Shown here: in pieces, positions 16,728 to 24,872 of the stretch
Numbering within the stretch: position 1 is the first letter of the stretch
Layout of the letters: each line of letters begins with the position of its first letter
Source of the DNA: Rhizobacter terrae
GTDB lineage: Bacteria; Pseudomonadota; Gammaproteobacteria; Burkholderiales; Burkholderiaceae_C
Assembly (NCBI RefSeq): GCF_003852895.1
Contig: NZ_QUSW01000006.1
Location: 248,001 to 312,000, forward strand
DNA: 64,000 bases
Reading direction: 5' to 3'
The notes under the pieces: generated by a model
Told to the model about the DNA's origin: nothing
Seen by the model: only the letters and a program-made list of their open reading frames with translations
Database searches by the model: none
Program-made: the position numbers and the translations under genes

Positions 16728-17279
16728 TCACACGCGCAGCGACACCCTGAAGCCTCTGGCAGCGTAGTACGACTGAGCCCCGTTGTGATACACGAACACC
16801 CGGCCATATCGCCTGTCTCCAAAGAGCGCACCGCCAAGCGCTCTCACCTCTGGTGGCGTCTTGATCCAGCTCGACGTCTTCACATCGAACTCGCCGAGCT
16901 TCTGCAGTTCGCGGTACTGCTCCTCGGTCAGCATTTCGCCGCCCAGGGCCTCGGCCATGTCCACTGCAGCGTCGTGCGGCTGGTGTTCCTTGCGGGATTC
17001 CAGCCCCTGGCGGTCGTAGCAGACACTGCGGCGACCCGAGGGACTCTCCGCCGAGCAATCACAGAACGTGATTTGTCCAGTCTTGGGATTCCACGCGATC
17101 ACATCGGGCTCCCCACCCGTTGCCTCCATGTTGCCCAGAGACTGGAGCGCGCCGGGACGAGCCTTCAGCGCCGCCAGCACAGCGACCCACCCGATTTCCT
17201 GGTGCCTGCGCATGTTTTTCTCGAAGCGGGCCTTCAAGGTCTGGACCAGCTCTTCCCGTTCTTGCGCGTTCATGGTCAT
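16728..17279 (-). CDS. DUF4256 family protein
   Basis: 183 residues (181 from the second ATG, 17273). The complete family pattern is present: [107 protein letters not shown]. The function is unknown; three conserved cysteines could bind metal. The short overlap with the DUF1905 remnant upstream (17276-17279) indicates that the two once formed an operon. Confidence 0.88.
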   Translation of the reverse strand: MTMNAQEREELVQTLKARFEKNMRRHQEIGWVAVLAALKARPGALQSLGNMEATGGEPDVIAWNPKTGQITFCDCSAESPSGRRSVCYDRQGLESRKEHQPHDAAVDMAEALGGEMLTEEQYRELQKLGEFDVKTSSWIKTPPEVRALGGALFGDRRYGRVFVYHNGAQSYYAARGFRVSLRV

Positions 17280-17453
17280 GGCGTCCGCCCAGGTTTGTCG
17301 ATGCGCTCGCTCAGGCAGATGGTAACGATGTCTCCCGCCTCTTTGTCGAGGCTGGACCGCAGCCCTGCCTTGATGGGCAGCTTGTGGGTTCCGTCGCCCA
17401 GCGCCATGAAAGAGCTCTGGAACGGATGACCGTCGACCGTGCCCTTGACGCAT
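17276..17453 (-). pseudogene. DUF1905 gene remnant, N-terminal half missing
   Basis: Reading on the minus strand from about 17449, [20 protein letters not shown] then a segment ending [19 protein letters not shown] is the C-terminal half of a DUF1905 beta-barrel. The expected N-terminal half (about 40-50 residues before VKG) is absent: immediately upstream lies the U-run and stem of the ahpCD terminator. No start codon or ribosome site serves the fragment. It reads as a 5'-truncated gene whose breakpoint coincides with the terminator. Confidence 0.65.
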
Positions 17454-17484
17454 AAAAAAAGAGCCCGCCGAAACCGGCGGGCTC
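17454..17484 (-). terminator. Rho-independent terminator of ahpCD
   Basis: On the minus strand a 10-bp GC-rich stem (GAGCCCGCCG, loop GTTT, complement) is followed by seven T. Classic form, 40 bp after the ahpD stop. Confidence 0.9.
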
Positions 17485-17523
17485 CTTCTTCGGATGACCG
17501 AGGCGGCGAACGCCGCAGGCCGT

Positions 17524-18039
17524 TCACCCCACCTGCACCAGCACATTCGCCGCCGCCTGCACGACAGCCGCGATGCGCCCCACGTCGCGCAGGTTCTGCG
17601 TGGTCAGGCCCTCTTCCTTGAGCAGCTTGTAGTGCGACTGCACGCAGAAGTGGCACTTGCCCACGATGGAAGCCGCCAGCGCGCAGGTCTCGAACTGCCG
17701 CTTGGACACCCCGCCGTGCGTGGCGTAGGCGTTCATGCGCAGCTCCGCACGCAGGGTCTTCAACTCCTCGTCCCCCGCCATTTCCACGAAGGGGTACCAG
17801 ACGTTGTTCATGCCCATGAGCGCCGCGGCCGTGAGTGCGGCTTCGGCGTCCTTGGGGTCCATGCCCTCGCGCAGCGCCTGCACGAGTTCCTGGCTCTGGG
17901 TCGCGAAGGCCGCTGCCAGCGCCGCGCCTTGCGCCTCCGTCGAGGGCAGGCTTGACCGCGTGATCACCGCGTCCAGGTTCAGGCGGATGTCCTTCGCCCA
18001 GTCGGGAATTCGCTGGCGCAAGTCGTCGAGCGTTGCCAT
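17524..18039 (-). CDS. ahpD: Alkyl hydroperoxidase AhpD-family protein
   Basis: 171 residues, the usual AhpD length (about 175). All-helical carboxymuconolactone decarboxylase fold with the redox site [13 protein letters not shown]: Cys-x-x-Cys and the downstream His. Two halves resemble each other, as in AhpD ([25 protein letters not shown]). It reduces the partner peroxiredoxin and has weak peroxidase activity itself. ATG 18039; 14 bp downstream of ahpC. Confidence 0.92.
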   Translation of the reverse strand: MATLDDLRQRIPDWAKDIRLNLDAVITRSSLPSTEAQGAALAAAFATQSQELVQALREGMDPKDAEAALTAAALMGMNNVWYPFVEMAGDEELKTLRAELRMNAYATHGGVSKRQFETCALAASIVGKCHFCVQSHYKLLKEEGLTTQNLRDVGRIAAVVQAAANVLVQVG

Positions 18040-18053
18040 GCCTGATGCCTCGA

Positions 18054-18602
18054 TCAGAGCGTGTTGCCGCCGACGGCGCGGTTGCAAGGGCACAGCTCGT
18101 CGGTCTGCAGGCCGTCGAGGATGCGCAGAACTTCGTCAGGCGAGCGGCCGACGTTGAGGTTGTTCACGCTCACGTGCTGGATGGTGTTGTCGGGGTCGAC
18201 GATGAAGGTCGCGCGCAGGGCCACGCCCTCGTTGCGGTCGCGCACGCCGAGCTGGTCGACCAGCGAGCCGGTGCTGTCGCCGAAGCTCCAGTGGCCCAGC
18301 TTGCTCAGGTCCTTGTGCTCGCGGCGCCAGCCGAGCTTGCTGAATTCGTTGTCGGTCGAGCCGCCGAGCAGCACGGCATCGCGTTCCTCGAACTGGCGGG
18401 CCAGCTTGTCGAAGCCGACTATCTCGGTCGGGCACACGAAGGTGAAGTCCTTCGGCCAGAAGTAGATGACCTTCCACTTGCCGGCAAAGCTCTTCTCGGT
18501 GATGGTCTCGAAGGCCGACACGCCGTTCTCTTCGTGGTGGTTGAAGCCAGGCTTCACGCCGGTGATGGAGAAGGCTTCGAGCTTGTCGCCAATGGTCTTC
18601 AT
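18054..18602 (-). CDS. ahpC: Peroxiredoxin AhpC
   Basis: 182 residues. Peroxidatic Cys in [14 protein letters not shown] (near 54), resolving Cys in [12 protein letters not shown] near the C-terminus, Arg in the [18 protein letters not shown] strand. This is the AhpE/AhpC form paired with AhpD in actinobacteria and many proteobacteria, reducing hydrogen and alkyl peroxides in the cytoplasm. Start ATG 18602 behind AGGAAC. No OxyR box that I can recognise in 18603-18741; no -24/-12 element either. Confidence 0.92.
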   Translation of the reverse strand: MKTIGDKLEAFSITGVKPGFNHHEENGVSAFETITEKSFAGKWKVIYFWPKDFTFVCPTEIVGFDKLARQFEERDAVLLGGSTDNEFSKLGWRREHKDLSKLGHWSFGDSTGSLVDQLGVRDRNEGVALRATFIVDPDNTIQHVSVNNLNVGRSPDEVLRILDGLQTDELCPCNRAVGGNTL

Positions 18603-18741
18603 GAACAGGTTCCTTTTTCTAGAAATGAATGGACGGATGGGATTCCGGGGCGGGAATGTACCTGTTCGATGAGACGGTTCGAAGCGAGTGCGATTGATTC
18701 TCGAAATGGGGGTGATTGGAATCGCCAAGGCCCGTGCCAGG

Positions 18742-18930
18742 CTATCGCCGCTGCACGGACTTGAGATGGGCCTCCACATCCTTGGCATTCGGGCCCACGG
18801 CCTTCACTGCCTCGCGCAATTGATCCGCGGACACGCCGAACTTCTTCGACCAGTCCCGCACCTCGTAGTCCTGGCTGGTGTTGATGCGTGTGCGATCCTG
18901 TCCACCGCTCTTGTCCTTGTCGTCTGCCAT
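18742..18930 (-). CDS. DUF3606 small protein
   Basis: 62 residues: polar N-terminus (MADDKDKSGGQDRTRINTSQ) and a C-terminal helical hairpin W-x-x-KFGVSADQLREAVKAVG..AKDVEAHLK, the DUF3606 pattern. Function unknown; frequent among stress-type small proteins in this order. ATG 18930 behind GGAGAC. A -24/-12 element is at 18967-18980. Confidence 0.85.
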   Translation of the reverse strand: MADDKDKSGGQDRTRINTSQDYEVRDWSKKFGVSADQLREAVKAVGPNAKDVEAHLKSVQRR

Positions 18931-18966
18931 GTCAGTCTCCTGAGTCAACGAAGTCCTCGTGTGGCG

Positions 18967-18980
18967 GCAAACCCCATGCC
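18967..18980 (-). promoter_or_regulatory. Sigma-54 type -24/-12 element
   Basis: Minus-strand GGCAT-GGGGT-TTGC, 37 bp upstream of the DUF3606 gene. Confidence 0.58.
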
Positions 18981-19161
18981 CAAGACGTCCATCTTTGGTG
19001 CTCGGACGGCCCATGCCGCTGCACCTTCGCCGAGCGCTGCACCAACGCCGGGCACCACGCTTGCTCTCACCAGCTTGTCCAGCCCATCGCGTGCACCGCA
19101 CGAATGCAAGCAAGACGAGACCGCTCGTCCAGAGCGGACCCCCTACTCAGCAGGAGTTGAC

Positions 19162-19551
19162 ATGGCAAACAGCAATCAAGGCAGCACCGGCCAAAATCTG
19201 GGCAACCAATCGCAGTCCAACAAGCCCTCGCAGGATCAGCAGAGCGAAGGTGGCAAGGCCAGCGGCTCGCAAAGCCAGCGCGGGCAGCAAGGCCAGCAGG
19301 GCCAGCAAAGTGGCAACCAGACCGGCCAAGGCAGCCAGGAACGTGGCAAGGCTTCGCAGCAAGGCTCGAACACGCAAAGCCCCGACCGCACGCAAAATGA
19401 AGACGAGCGCGGCAGCGCCAACGATGACGAAGATTCGGAACCCGGATCGCAACGTTCATCGCGCAGCGGCTCGCAGGGCGAGCGTGACATGCAAAGCGGA
19501 AGTTCCAGCCCCGGCCAGGGCAAGAACGACCGGGGCGAAGGCAGCCGCTGA
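19162..19551 (+). CDS. Low-complexity Gln/Ser/Gly-rich hydrophilic protein
   Basis: 129 residues made of Gln, Ser, Gly, Asn, Asp, Arg and Glu, for example QRGQQGQQGQQSGNQTGQGS, with a single Leu and no Cys, Trp, Phe, Tyr, Ile or Val. This composition is hydrophilin-like and implies intrinsic disorder. Clear ribosome site (CAGGAG) before ATG 19162. No family recognised. A strong terminator follows. No -24/-12 element was found upstream (18981-19161). Confidence 0.75.
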   Translation: MANSNQGSTGQNLGNQSQSNKPSQDQQSEGGKASGSQSQRGQQGQQGQQSGNQTGQGSQERGKASQQGSNTQSPDRTQNEDERGSANDDEDSEPGSQRSSRSGSQGERDMQSGSSSPGQGKNDRGEGSR

Positions 19552-19578
19552 GCCGGTAGGCTTCGTGCCTTGAAGCCG

Positions 19579-19607
19579 AAGGGCGACGCCATGGGCGCCG
19601 CCCTTTT
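19579..19607 (+). terminator. Rho-independent terminator after the hydrophilic protein gene
   Basis: Stem of 11 bp with one mismatch (AAGGGCG-a-CGCC, loop ATG, GGCG-c-CGCCCTT) and a short T-run (19604-19607). Confidence 0.7.
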
Positions 19608-19612
19608 CACAC

Positions 19613-20203
19613 ATGGCCCCCACCGCACACCGCTCCGTGGCCGGGCCGCGTCGCGCGAGCCCGGATGCCCTGCTGGTGCTGGACATGATCAGTTGCTGGG
19701 ACTTCCCCGATGCCGGGCATCTGCTGCCGCACGCCTTGCATGTCACGCCTCGCATTGCACGCCTGTGCACCCGGGCGCGTGAGCACGCGGTGCCGGTCAT
19801 CTACGGCAACGACAACCGCGGCCAGTGGCGGTCGGACTTCCGCCAGCTCGTGGCGCAAAGCCTCGAAGGCTCTGACGCCGCACGCACCATCACGCACGCG
19901 CTGATGCCTTCCAACGAAGACTACTTCGTGCTCAAGCCCCAGCACTCGGCCTTCTACGCCACACCCTTGCAGTTGCTGCTCGAAACCCTGGGTGTGCGCC
20001 GCCTCGTGATCACCGGCGTGGCCACCGACCAGTGCGTGCTCCACACCGCGATGGATGCGCGTATGAGAGGGCTGGATGTCACCGTTCCGTCGGATACCTG
20101 CGCCACACAGGACGCAGCCCGGCAGCAGCGGGCGCTGCGGCAGTTCACCGACGCCCTGCAGGTGGCCACGCCCTTGAGCGCGGCCTTCCGCTGGGCACGC
20201 TGA
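19613..20203 (+). CDS. Isochorismatase-like cysteine hydrolase
   Basis: 196 residues. Catalytic triad is readable: Asp in ALLVLDMISCWDF (near 24), Lys in FVLKPQHSAF (near 107), Cys in GVATDQCVLHTAMDA (near 141). The cis-peptide region VATDQC is typical of the nicotinamidase/isochorismatase superfamily. Substrate unknown; no nicotinate or siderophore genes nearby. ATG 19613 lies just after the terminator and has no clear ribosome site, so the start is uncertain. Confidence 0.82.
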   Translation: MAPTAHRSVAGPRRASPDALLVLDMISCWDFPDAGHLLPHALHVTPRIARLCTRAREHAVPVIYGNDNRGQWRSDFRQLVAQSLEGSDAARTITHALMPSNEDYFVLKPQHSAFYATPLQLLLETLGVRRLVITGVATDQCVLHTAMDARMRGLDVTVPSDTCATQDAARQQRALRQFTDALQVATPLSAAFRWAR

Positions 20204-20276
20204 TTCCGCGTGACGAACCGTTCGGTTCGGACTGCGCACGCCCACACCCCGCCAATCGCACGTCCACAACCGTCTG

Positions 20277-20290
20277 GGCACATTGATTGC
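20277..20290 (+). promoter_or_regulatory. Sigma-54 type -24/-12 element
   Basis: GGCAC-ATTGA-TTGC; predicted start near 20301, about 90 bases before the receiver gene. Confidence 0.6.
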
Positions 20291-20390
20291 CGGTTGTCGG
20301 CGATTTGCCCTTTCACACCAGCCTTGCCCCATTGCTGGAGGGACGCATGCCTCCGTATGATCCGGACACAAGCGTCGACAGGGAGAACAC

Positions 20391-20777
20391 ATGACGCAAC
20401 GACCCCGGCGGATCCTGCTCGTTGATGACGACACCGCCAACCTCGAGATCCTCGGCGACCTTCTCAGGGCCGAGGGCTACAACGTCGTGTGCGCCCGAAA
20501 CGGCGCCGAGGCATTCGCGTGCCTTCGCACCGCGCAGCCCGATGCGGTCATGCTCGACTACGTCATGCCCACGATGGACGGCGGCACCATGTGCGCCCGC
20601 CTGCGTGAGGAGGAAGCGACGCGGCACATCGCCATCCTGATGACCAGCGGCCTGCCCGAAGAGGTGGTGAAGCCGCGTTGCCAGCTCTACGACGCCTTCC
20701 TGCAGAAGCCCTACGACGTCGGCGACGTGCTCAGGACGCTGGACCGACTGATGGTGAGCAAGCCCGTCCACGCCTGA
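20391..20777 (+). CDS. Single-domain response regulator
   Basis: 128 residues, receiver only: LLVDDDTANLEILGDLL, phosphoacceptor Asp in VMLDYVMPTMDG, Ser in LMTSG, Lys in FLQKPYDVGDV. ATG 20391 behind GGGAG. No kinase adjacent; probably takes phosphate from one of the orphan kinases. A hairpin terminator follows. Confidence 0.87.
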   Translation: MTQRPRRILLVDDDTANLEILGDLLRAEGYNVVCARNGAEAFACLRTAQPDAVMLDYVMPTMDGGTMCARLREEEATRHIAILMTSGLPEEVVKPRCQLYDAFLQKPYDVGDVLRTLDRLMVSKPVHA

Positions 20778-20787
20778 AAGTGCCGAC

Positions 20788-20815
20788 GCAAGCTTTGCCG
20801 AAGCTTGCAAATTTT
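20788..20815 (+). terminator. Hairpin terminator after the receiver gene
   Basis: GCAAGCTT, loop TGCCG, AAGCTTGC, then AAATTTT: 8-bp stem with a short T-run. Confidence 0.6.
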
Positions 20816-20861
20816 GACTTTGCGAAACCGGCAATTCCTGGCCTGACCCCCTTGGCGGCCG

Positions 20862-20875
20862 GGCATTCCGGTTGC
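20862..20875 (+). promoter_or_regulatory. Sigma-54 type -24/-12 element
   Basis: GGCAT-TCCGG-TTGC; predicted start near 20886, upstream of the hemerythrin-like gene. Confidence 0.58.
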
Positions 20876-20932
20876 TGAGGTGTTTCGCGAACCCTCACAA
20901 ATCGTTCGCACAAGCAGTCCCACAAGCAGTCC

Positions 20933-21472
20933 ATGAGCAACAAGATTGTTGATTCCCTGGCCGAGAGCCACCGCGCCCTCGGCGGTCTGGCAGATCAGCT
21001 GCGGCGCACTGTCCGGCCGGAGGACGCTTCCCGCCTCTTCCGGCAGTTCGCGCTCGCCCTGGGCGGCCACCTGGGCATGATGAACAAGGTGGTCTACCCC
21101 AGCCTGCAGAACCAGGACCCGGACCAGCGAGAGGCCCAGGCCGCGTTGATGCTCGGACACACCCGGCTGGCCCAATCACTGGCAGACCTGCTCACGCTCA
21201 AGCCCGACAGCAGCGCCTTTGCCGACTCGCTGCGTGACCTGCTGGAGGCCAGCTGCGAAACCATCGCGCGTGAAGAAGAGGTGCTGTTCCCCATGCTGGG
21301 CACGCTGGACGACTCGCAGGTTCTCGCCATGACCCTGGACGCAGACACCTACCTCGCCCCCTTGGCCGAGCCCGAACCCGACCCGGCGGACGTGAAGTTT
21401 TCCTCGGATTGGCTGGAAGAAGCGCGCCTGTTGCTCGGCACCTTGCCCACGGCCACCGCCCCCTCGGCTTGA
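20933..21472 (+). CDS. Hemerythrin-like HHE domain protein
   Basis: 179 residues, helical. Histidine and acidic ligands recur in the expected spacing: SLAESHRALGGLADQL, FALALGGHLGMMNKVVYPSL, LMLGHTRLAQSLADLL, EASCETIAREEEVLFPML. Members bind a di-iron centre and sense or carry oxygen, NO or iron. One position usually held by His reads E in AREEEVLFP, so the ligand set cannot be confirmed by eye. Start ATG 20933 has only weak ribosome-site support. Confidence 0.65.
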   Translation: MSNKIVDSLAESHRALGGLADQLRRTVRPEDASRLFRQFALALGGHLGMMNKVVYPSLQNQDPDQREAQAALMLGHTRLAQSLADLLTLKPDSSAFADSLRDLLEASCETIAREEEVLFPMLGTLDDSQVLAMTLDADTYLAPLAEPEPDPADVKFSSDWLEEARLLLGTLPTATAPSA

Positions 21473-21550
21473 GCGCACTCGAATGACTTGAATTGGGGCC
21501 TTCCGCCCCCTTTCGTCGCGGCTTTGAAAATCCCTGCTCCCGCCACAGTG

Positions 21551-22199
21551 ATGTCTCCACCAGAGACACGCTTGCGGGGGCCGTATCAAGACCATCGCCA
21601 CTCTGGCGGCGCTTCTGATCGCCGCCACTGCACATGCCAATCCGCTGGTCGACAAGCTCGTCGACCAGCTGGAAGCCAGCCCGTCCGCCTGCGGGCCGAT
21701 CCCGGCCAGCCACCCCAAGCGCCAGACCATCGAGGCCGACATCGAGCGCGTCACCCGCCAGGTGCCGCTGCCGCCGGGCGTGCACTTCGAGGTGCTGGAC
21801 TGCCCGGTCGACGGCTTCGTGCACAAGGGCCGCACCATCGTCATCAGCGCCCGCCTGGCCCGCATGAGCCCGGCGCAGCGCTTCTTCATCATCGCCCACG
21901 AGCTGGGGCACCTGAAGCTGCAGCACCACGCGGCCATCCTCAGCTTTGTGTCGCGAGCCGTCAGTTCCTCGCCGGACGAGAGCGGCGCGCGCGCCCTCAT
22001 CGCCTCGGGGCTGGCCGCCATCTCCCACCAGGCGGAGCTGGATGCGGATGCCTTCGCGGTCCGCGCCATGCTCGACGCCGGGCTCGATGCCGATGAAGCC
22101 GCGCGCATCTTCGACGGCATGGGCGAAGGCTCGGACAACGGCACGCATCCGTCGCCGGGGCGCCGCGCCCGGGCCATCCGCAGCGCCGCGCTGAACTGA
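21551..22199 (+). pseudogene. M48-type periplasmic metalloprotease with an apparent frameshift
   Basis: The downstream frame holds a complete small M48 protease: zinc motif FIIAHELGHLKLQHH, third ligand in HQAELDADAFAV, mature domain to stop at 22199. In the same frame a signal peptide reads RIKTIATLAALLIAATAHANP from 21582, but no ATG, GTG or TTG lies between the upstream stop and 21762. An ATG at 21551 is one base out of frame; losing one G from the G5 run at 21576-21580 would join it to the signal peptide. Either a true frameshift, a sequencing error, or a non-standard start. A GTG at 21762 would give a leaderless 145-residue product. Confidence 0.65.
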
Positions 22200-22209
22200 C
22201 GCCGCGTGC

Positions 22210-22223
22210 GGCACGCCGGTTGC
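22210..22223 (+). promoter_or_regulatory. Sigma-54 type -24/-12 element
   Basis: GGCAC-GCCGG-TTGC; predicted start near 22234, about 30 bases before the DUF4142 gene. Confidence 0.62.
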
Positions 22224-22262
22224 CGCATCACGAGGATCACGGGCTTCCCCTGGAGGACTGCC

Positions 22263-22841
22263 ATGCACCTTCGTGTCCTGAGCCTGGCCCTGGCCCTCGC
22301 CTCGCTGGTATCAGCCAGTACCGCGCTGGCCCAGGCCAGTGCCCCATCCGCGGCCTCGGCACCGCTCAACAAGGCCGACGCCACCTTCCTCAAGCAGGCC
22401 GCCGAGGCTGGCCTCGCCGAAGTCGAAGCCGGCAAGCTGGCCACCAGCAAGGGCGTCAACACGCAGGTGAAAGGTTTCGCGCAGCAGATGAGCGACGACC
22501 ACACCCGCTTGCATGCCGAGCTGCGAGCGCTGGCCAGTTCCAAGGGCGTGCGCCTGCCCATCGAACCTTCGCTCGGGCAGCGGGCGAAGATCAAGCTCCT
22601 GTCAGCGGCCGATGGCGGCAGCTTCGACCGCAAGTACGCCGCATCGCTCGGTGTGAAGACCCACGAGGACGCGCTCAGGCTGTTCCAGAAAGCGGCCAAC
22701 AAGGCCGCCGATCCGCAAGTGAAGGACTTCGCCTTGAAGGCCGTGCCGCAGCTTCAGCACCACCTGGAAATGGCGATCGAACTCAAGGGCGTGGTGGACA
22801 AGGAAGGCAACGTCAAGGCGCCTGGCGACAAGAAGCAGTGA
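22263..22841 (+). CDS. DUF4142 periplasmic protein (first copy)
   Basis: 192 residues with a signal peptide (LALALASLVSASTALAQA). The mature part is a ferritin-like four-helix bundle with the DUF4142 pattern: ATFLKQAAEAGLAEVEAGKL, VKGFAQQMSDDHTRLHAEL, FDRKYAASLGVKTHEDALRLF, DPQVKDFALKAVPQLQHHL. Metal binding is not established for the family. ATG 22263 behind TGGAGGA. A second copy is at 24071-24769. Confidence 0.87.
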   Translation: MHLRVLSLALALASLVSASTALAQASAPSAASAPLNKADATFLKQAAEAGLAEVEAGKLATSKGVNTQVKGFAQQMSDDHTRLHAELRALASSKGVRLPIEPSLGQRAKIKLLSAADGGSFDRKYAASLGVKTHEDALRLFQKAANKAADPQVKDFALKAVPQLQHHLEMAIELKGVVDKEGNVKAPGDKKQ

Positions 22842-22849
22842 CCCGCCGA

Positions 22850-23032
22850 TCAGGCCGGGTGGTCCAGCCCCGGCGGCAGGTGGTTGAAGGCTTCATCGCC
22901 GGCATCCTCCACGGCGGCGCCCGGGTCTTCTTCCCCGGCCACCGATTCGCGGGCCGGGTCCACCGGCCCCGGTGCCGGATGTTTCTCAGGCGGCTTCGGC
23001 ACCGTGGCCGGAGCTGGAGGTGTCTGGTTCAT
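22850..23032 (-). CDS. Short Pro/Glu/Asp-rich protein
   Basis: 60 residues: proline-rich start (MNQTPPAPATVPKPPEKHP), acidic middle (GEEDPGAAVEDAGDEAFNHL). No known family. AGGAGAGCC precedes ATG 23032. It follows the topoisomerase gene by 14 bp on the same strand and is probably cotranscribed. Confidence 0.55.
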   Translation of the reverse strand: MNQTPPAPATVPKPPEKHPAPGPVDPARESVAGEEDPGAAVEDAGDEAFNHLPPGLDHPA

Positions 23033-23046
23033 CGCGGCTCTCCTGT

Positions 23047-24060
23047 TCAGTCCAGTCGCTGGAGGAAATCGAGAAGCTCTGCCTCGGCCTTCGCCAACCC
23101 GGCGCGCGGCTTGATCGCCGGCGCATCGGCAGCCCCGAAGCCCGTCCATTCAAGCACACGCGGGTGCACATAGGCCTTGCGGCACACCGCCACGGTGTTG
23201 CCCAGGCGTTGCGCCACCTCGGCCAGCACCTCCTTGTCGGAGCGTCGCTCGCCGTCCGCGGCGTCCGGCTTGATGAGCGACAGCGCCAGCGCCGTCGCAT
23301 GCCAGGTGCGGAAATCCTTGGCGCTGAACCCGTCGCCGGCCGCTTCGCGCAGGTACTCGTTCACATCGGCCGAGCCGACGCAGCGTGCCTGCCCTGCTTC
23401 GTCCACGTACTCGAACAGCTCCTGCCCCGGCATCGCCTGGCAGCGCCGCACGATGCGCGCCACCCGCGGGTCGTCCACCGACACGTCGTGCACCTTGCCG
23501 TGCTTGCCCCTGAAGCGAAGGCGCAGCGAGTTGCCCTTGACGTTGGCATGCCGGTTGCGCAGCGTGGTCAGGCCGTAGGAGCCGTTGGTGCGGGCGTACT
23601 CGTCGTTGCCGATGCGCACGAGTGTGGTGTCCAGCAGGCGCACCAGCGCGGCCAGCACCGACTCGCGCGACGGCTGCTCGCCCACGTGGCGCTGGAGGTC
23701 GCGCTGCACGCGCCGGCGCAGCTTGGGCAGGGCACGGCCGAAGTCCAGCATGCGCGCGAACTTGTCGGCGTCACGCGCCATGCGCCATTCGGGGTGGTAG
23801 CGGTACTGCTTGCGTCCGCGGGCGTCGCGGCCGGTGGCTTGCAGGTGGCCGTTGGGCCGCGTGCAGATCCACACGTCGGTGTAGGCCGGCGGAATGGCAA
23901 GCCGGCGGATGCGATCGAGCTGGACCTTGTCGCGCAGCAGGCGGCCGTCCGGGGTGCGGTAGACGAAGGCATCGCCGCGGCGGCTGCGCGATATGCCCGG
24001 TGCCTCGTCGTTCACGTACACCAACCCCGGCGGCGCCTGGGCTGCCTCGCTGCTTGCCAA
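23047..24060 (-). CDS. DNA topoisomerase IB (poxvirus/bacterial type)
   Basis: 337 residues. N-terminal beta domain (DEAPGISRSRRGDAFVYR..IPPAYTDVWICTRPNGHLQATG RDARGRKQYRYHPEW region) and catalytic domain with the pentad residues: Arg in SLRLRFRGKHGK area, KDFRTWHAT with Arg and His, and the nucleophile Tyr in CRKAYVHPRVL. Relaxes supercoils by 3'-phosphotyrosine cleavage. The only upstream start in frame is TTG 24060, 10 bp after the DUF4142 stop, so the start is uncertain. Sits in a DUF4142-topoisomerase-small protein transcription unit. Confidence 0.88.
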   Translation of the reverse strand: MASSEAAQAPPGLVYVNDEAPGISRSRRGDAFVYRTPDGRLLRDKVQLDRIRRLAIPPAYTDVWICTRPNGHLQATGRDARGRKQYRYHPEWRMARDADKFARMLDFGRALPKLRRRVQRDLQRHVGEQPSRESVLAALVRLLDTTLVRIGNDEYARTNGSYGLTTLRNRHANVKGNSLRLRFRGKHGKVHDVSVDDPRVARIVRRCQAMPGQELFEYVDEAGQARCVGSADVNEYLREAAGDGFSAKDFRTWHATALALSLIKPDAADGERRSDKEVLAEVAQRLGNTVAVCRKAYVHPRVLEWTGFGAADAPAIKPRAGLAKAEAELLDFLQRLD

Positions 24061-24070
24061 GGCCGAAGCG

Positions 24071-24769
24071 TCAGCCCTTGGCCGGCAGCTTCTCGGCTGC
24101 GGCCAGGTGCTTCTTCAGCGTGGGCAGTGCGCTCGTGGCGAAGTCCTTCACATCAGGGCTTTGCGCGGAACTGCTGGCCTTCTCGAACGCGGCGATGTCG
24201 TGGTGATGGTCCTTCACGCCCACCATCTTGATGAACTGCTTGTCGAAGTTCGCGCCTGACAGCTTGGCCAGCTGGTCGATCTCCTTCTTCTTGTCGTCGG
24301 GCAGCGAGGCCGGCAGCGCCACGTTGTGCCCGGTGGCGATCTGGCGCAGCTTGTCGTTGGCGGCACTGTGGTCGTCCACCAGCATCTGCGCGAAGTTCTT
24401 GACGCCCGGATCGGTGGCCTTCTCCGCGGCAAGCTTGCCGATCTCGACCTCGAACATGCCACCAGCCGCTGCTTCGGTGACGAACTGCTGGTCCGCCGGC
24501 TGCAGCGGCGCGGTGGAGCCGGTGCCGCTGGTGTTGGCCGCGTTGCCCATGTCGGGCGCGGTGGACGGCGATGCAGCACTGGGATTCGTGGGGGACGACG
24601 CCGTGCCTGCCGTGTCCGCCGATGCCGTGGTCGTCGAGGTGCTCGACGGCGTGTCCGCCGCCGTGCTGCCGGTCGGGGTGTTGCCGCCACGATGGCAGGC
24701 ACTGAGCGCCAGCACCGCCGCGACGGCGATCAGGGACAGGTTCGCTTTGCGGATGGTCGTGTCGATCAT
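24071..24769 (-). CDS. DUF4142 lipoprotein (second copy)
   Basis: 232 residues. Signal with lipobox VLALSACHRGG (Cys near 25), then a Thr/Ser/Ala linker of about 60 residues, then the DUF4142 bundle (QQFVTEAAAGGMFEVEIGKL, VKNFAQMLVDDHSAANDKL, FDKQFIKMVGVKDHHHDI, VKDFATSALPTLKKHL). Compared with the copy at 22263 it is membrane-anchored. AAGGAG before ATG 24769. No -24/-12 element found upstream. Confidence 0.88.
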   Translation of the reverse strand: MIDTTIRKANLSLIAVAAVLALSACHRGGNTPTGSTAADTPSSTSTTTASADTAGTASSPTNPSAASPSTAPDMGNAANTSGTGSTAPLQPADQQFVTEAAAGGMFEVEIGKLAAEKATDPGVKNFAQMLVDDHSAANDKLRQIATGHNVALPASLPDDKKKEIDQLAKLSGANFDKQFIKMVGVKDHHHDIAAFEKASSSAQSPDVKDFATSALPTLKKHLAAAEKLPAKG

Positions 24770-24838
24770 GCGTGCTCCTTGAGGATCGAGAGATGGAAAT
24801 GGAGCGCCGGCACGAGCGGCCGGCGCGGCTGACGTAAA

Positions 24839-24865
24839 CGCTGCTAGAAGCTTCTACAAGCAGCG
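24839..24865. repeat. Palindrome TAGAAGCTTCTA with outer arms CGCTGC/GCAGCG
   Basis: Hairpin-forming sequence between the DUF2383 stop and the DUF4142 start; no T-run. It may terminate or protect the DUF2383 transcript. Confidence 0.35.
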
Positions 24866-24872
24866 CGGGCCA

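Noticed and set aside
19162-19551. Repetitive Gln-rich coding region as a tandem DNA repeat or mobile element
   Set aside because: Codons vary, there are no flanking inverted or direct repeats, and ribosome site and terminator frame a normal gene.
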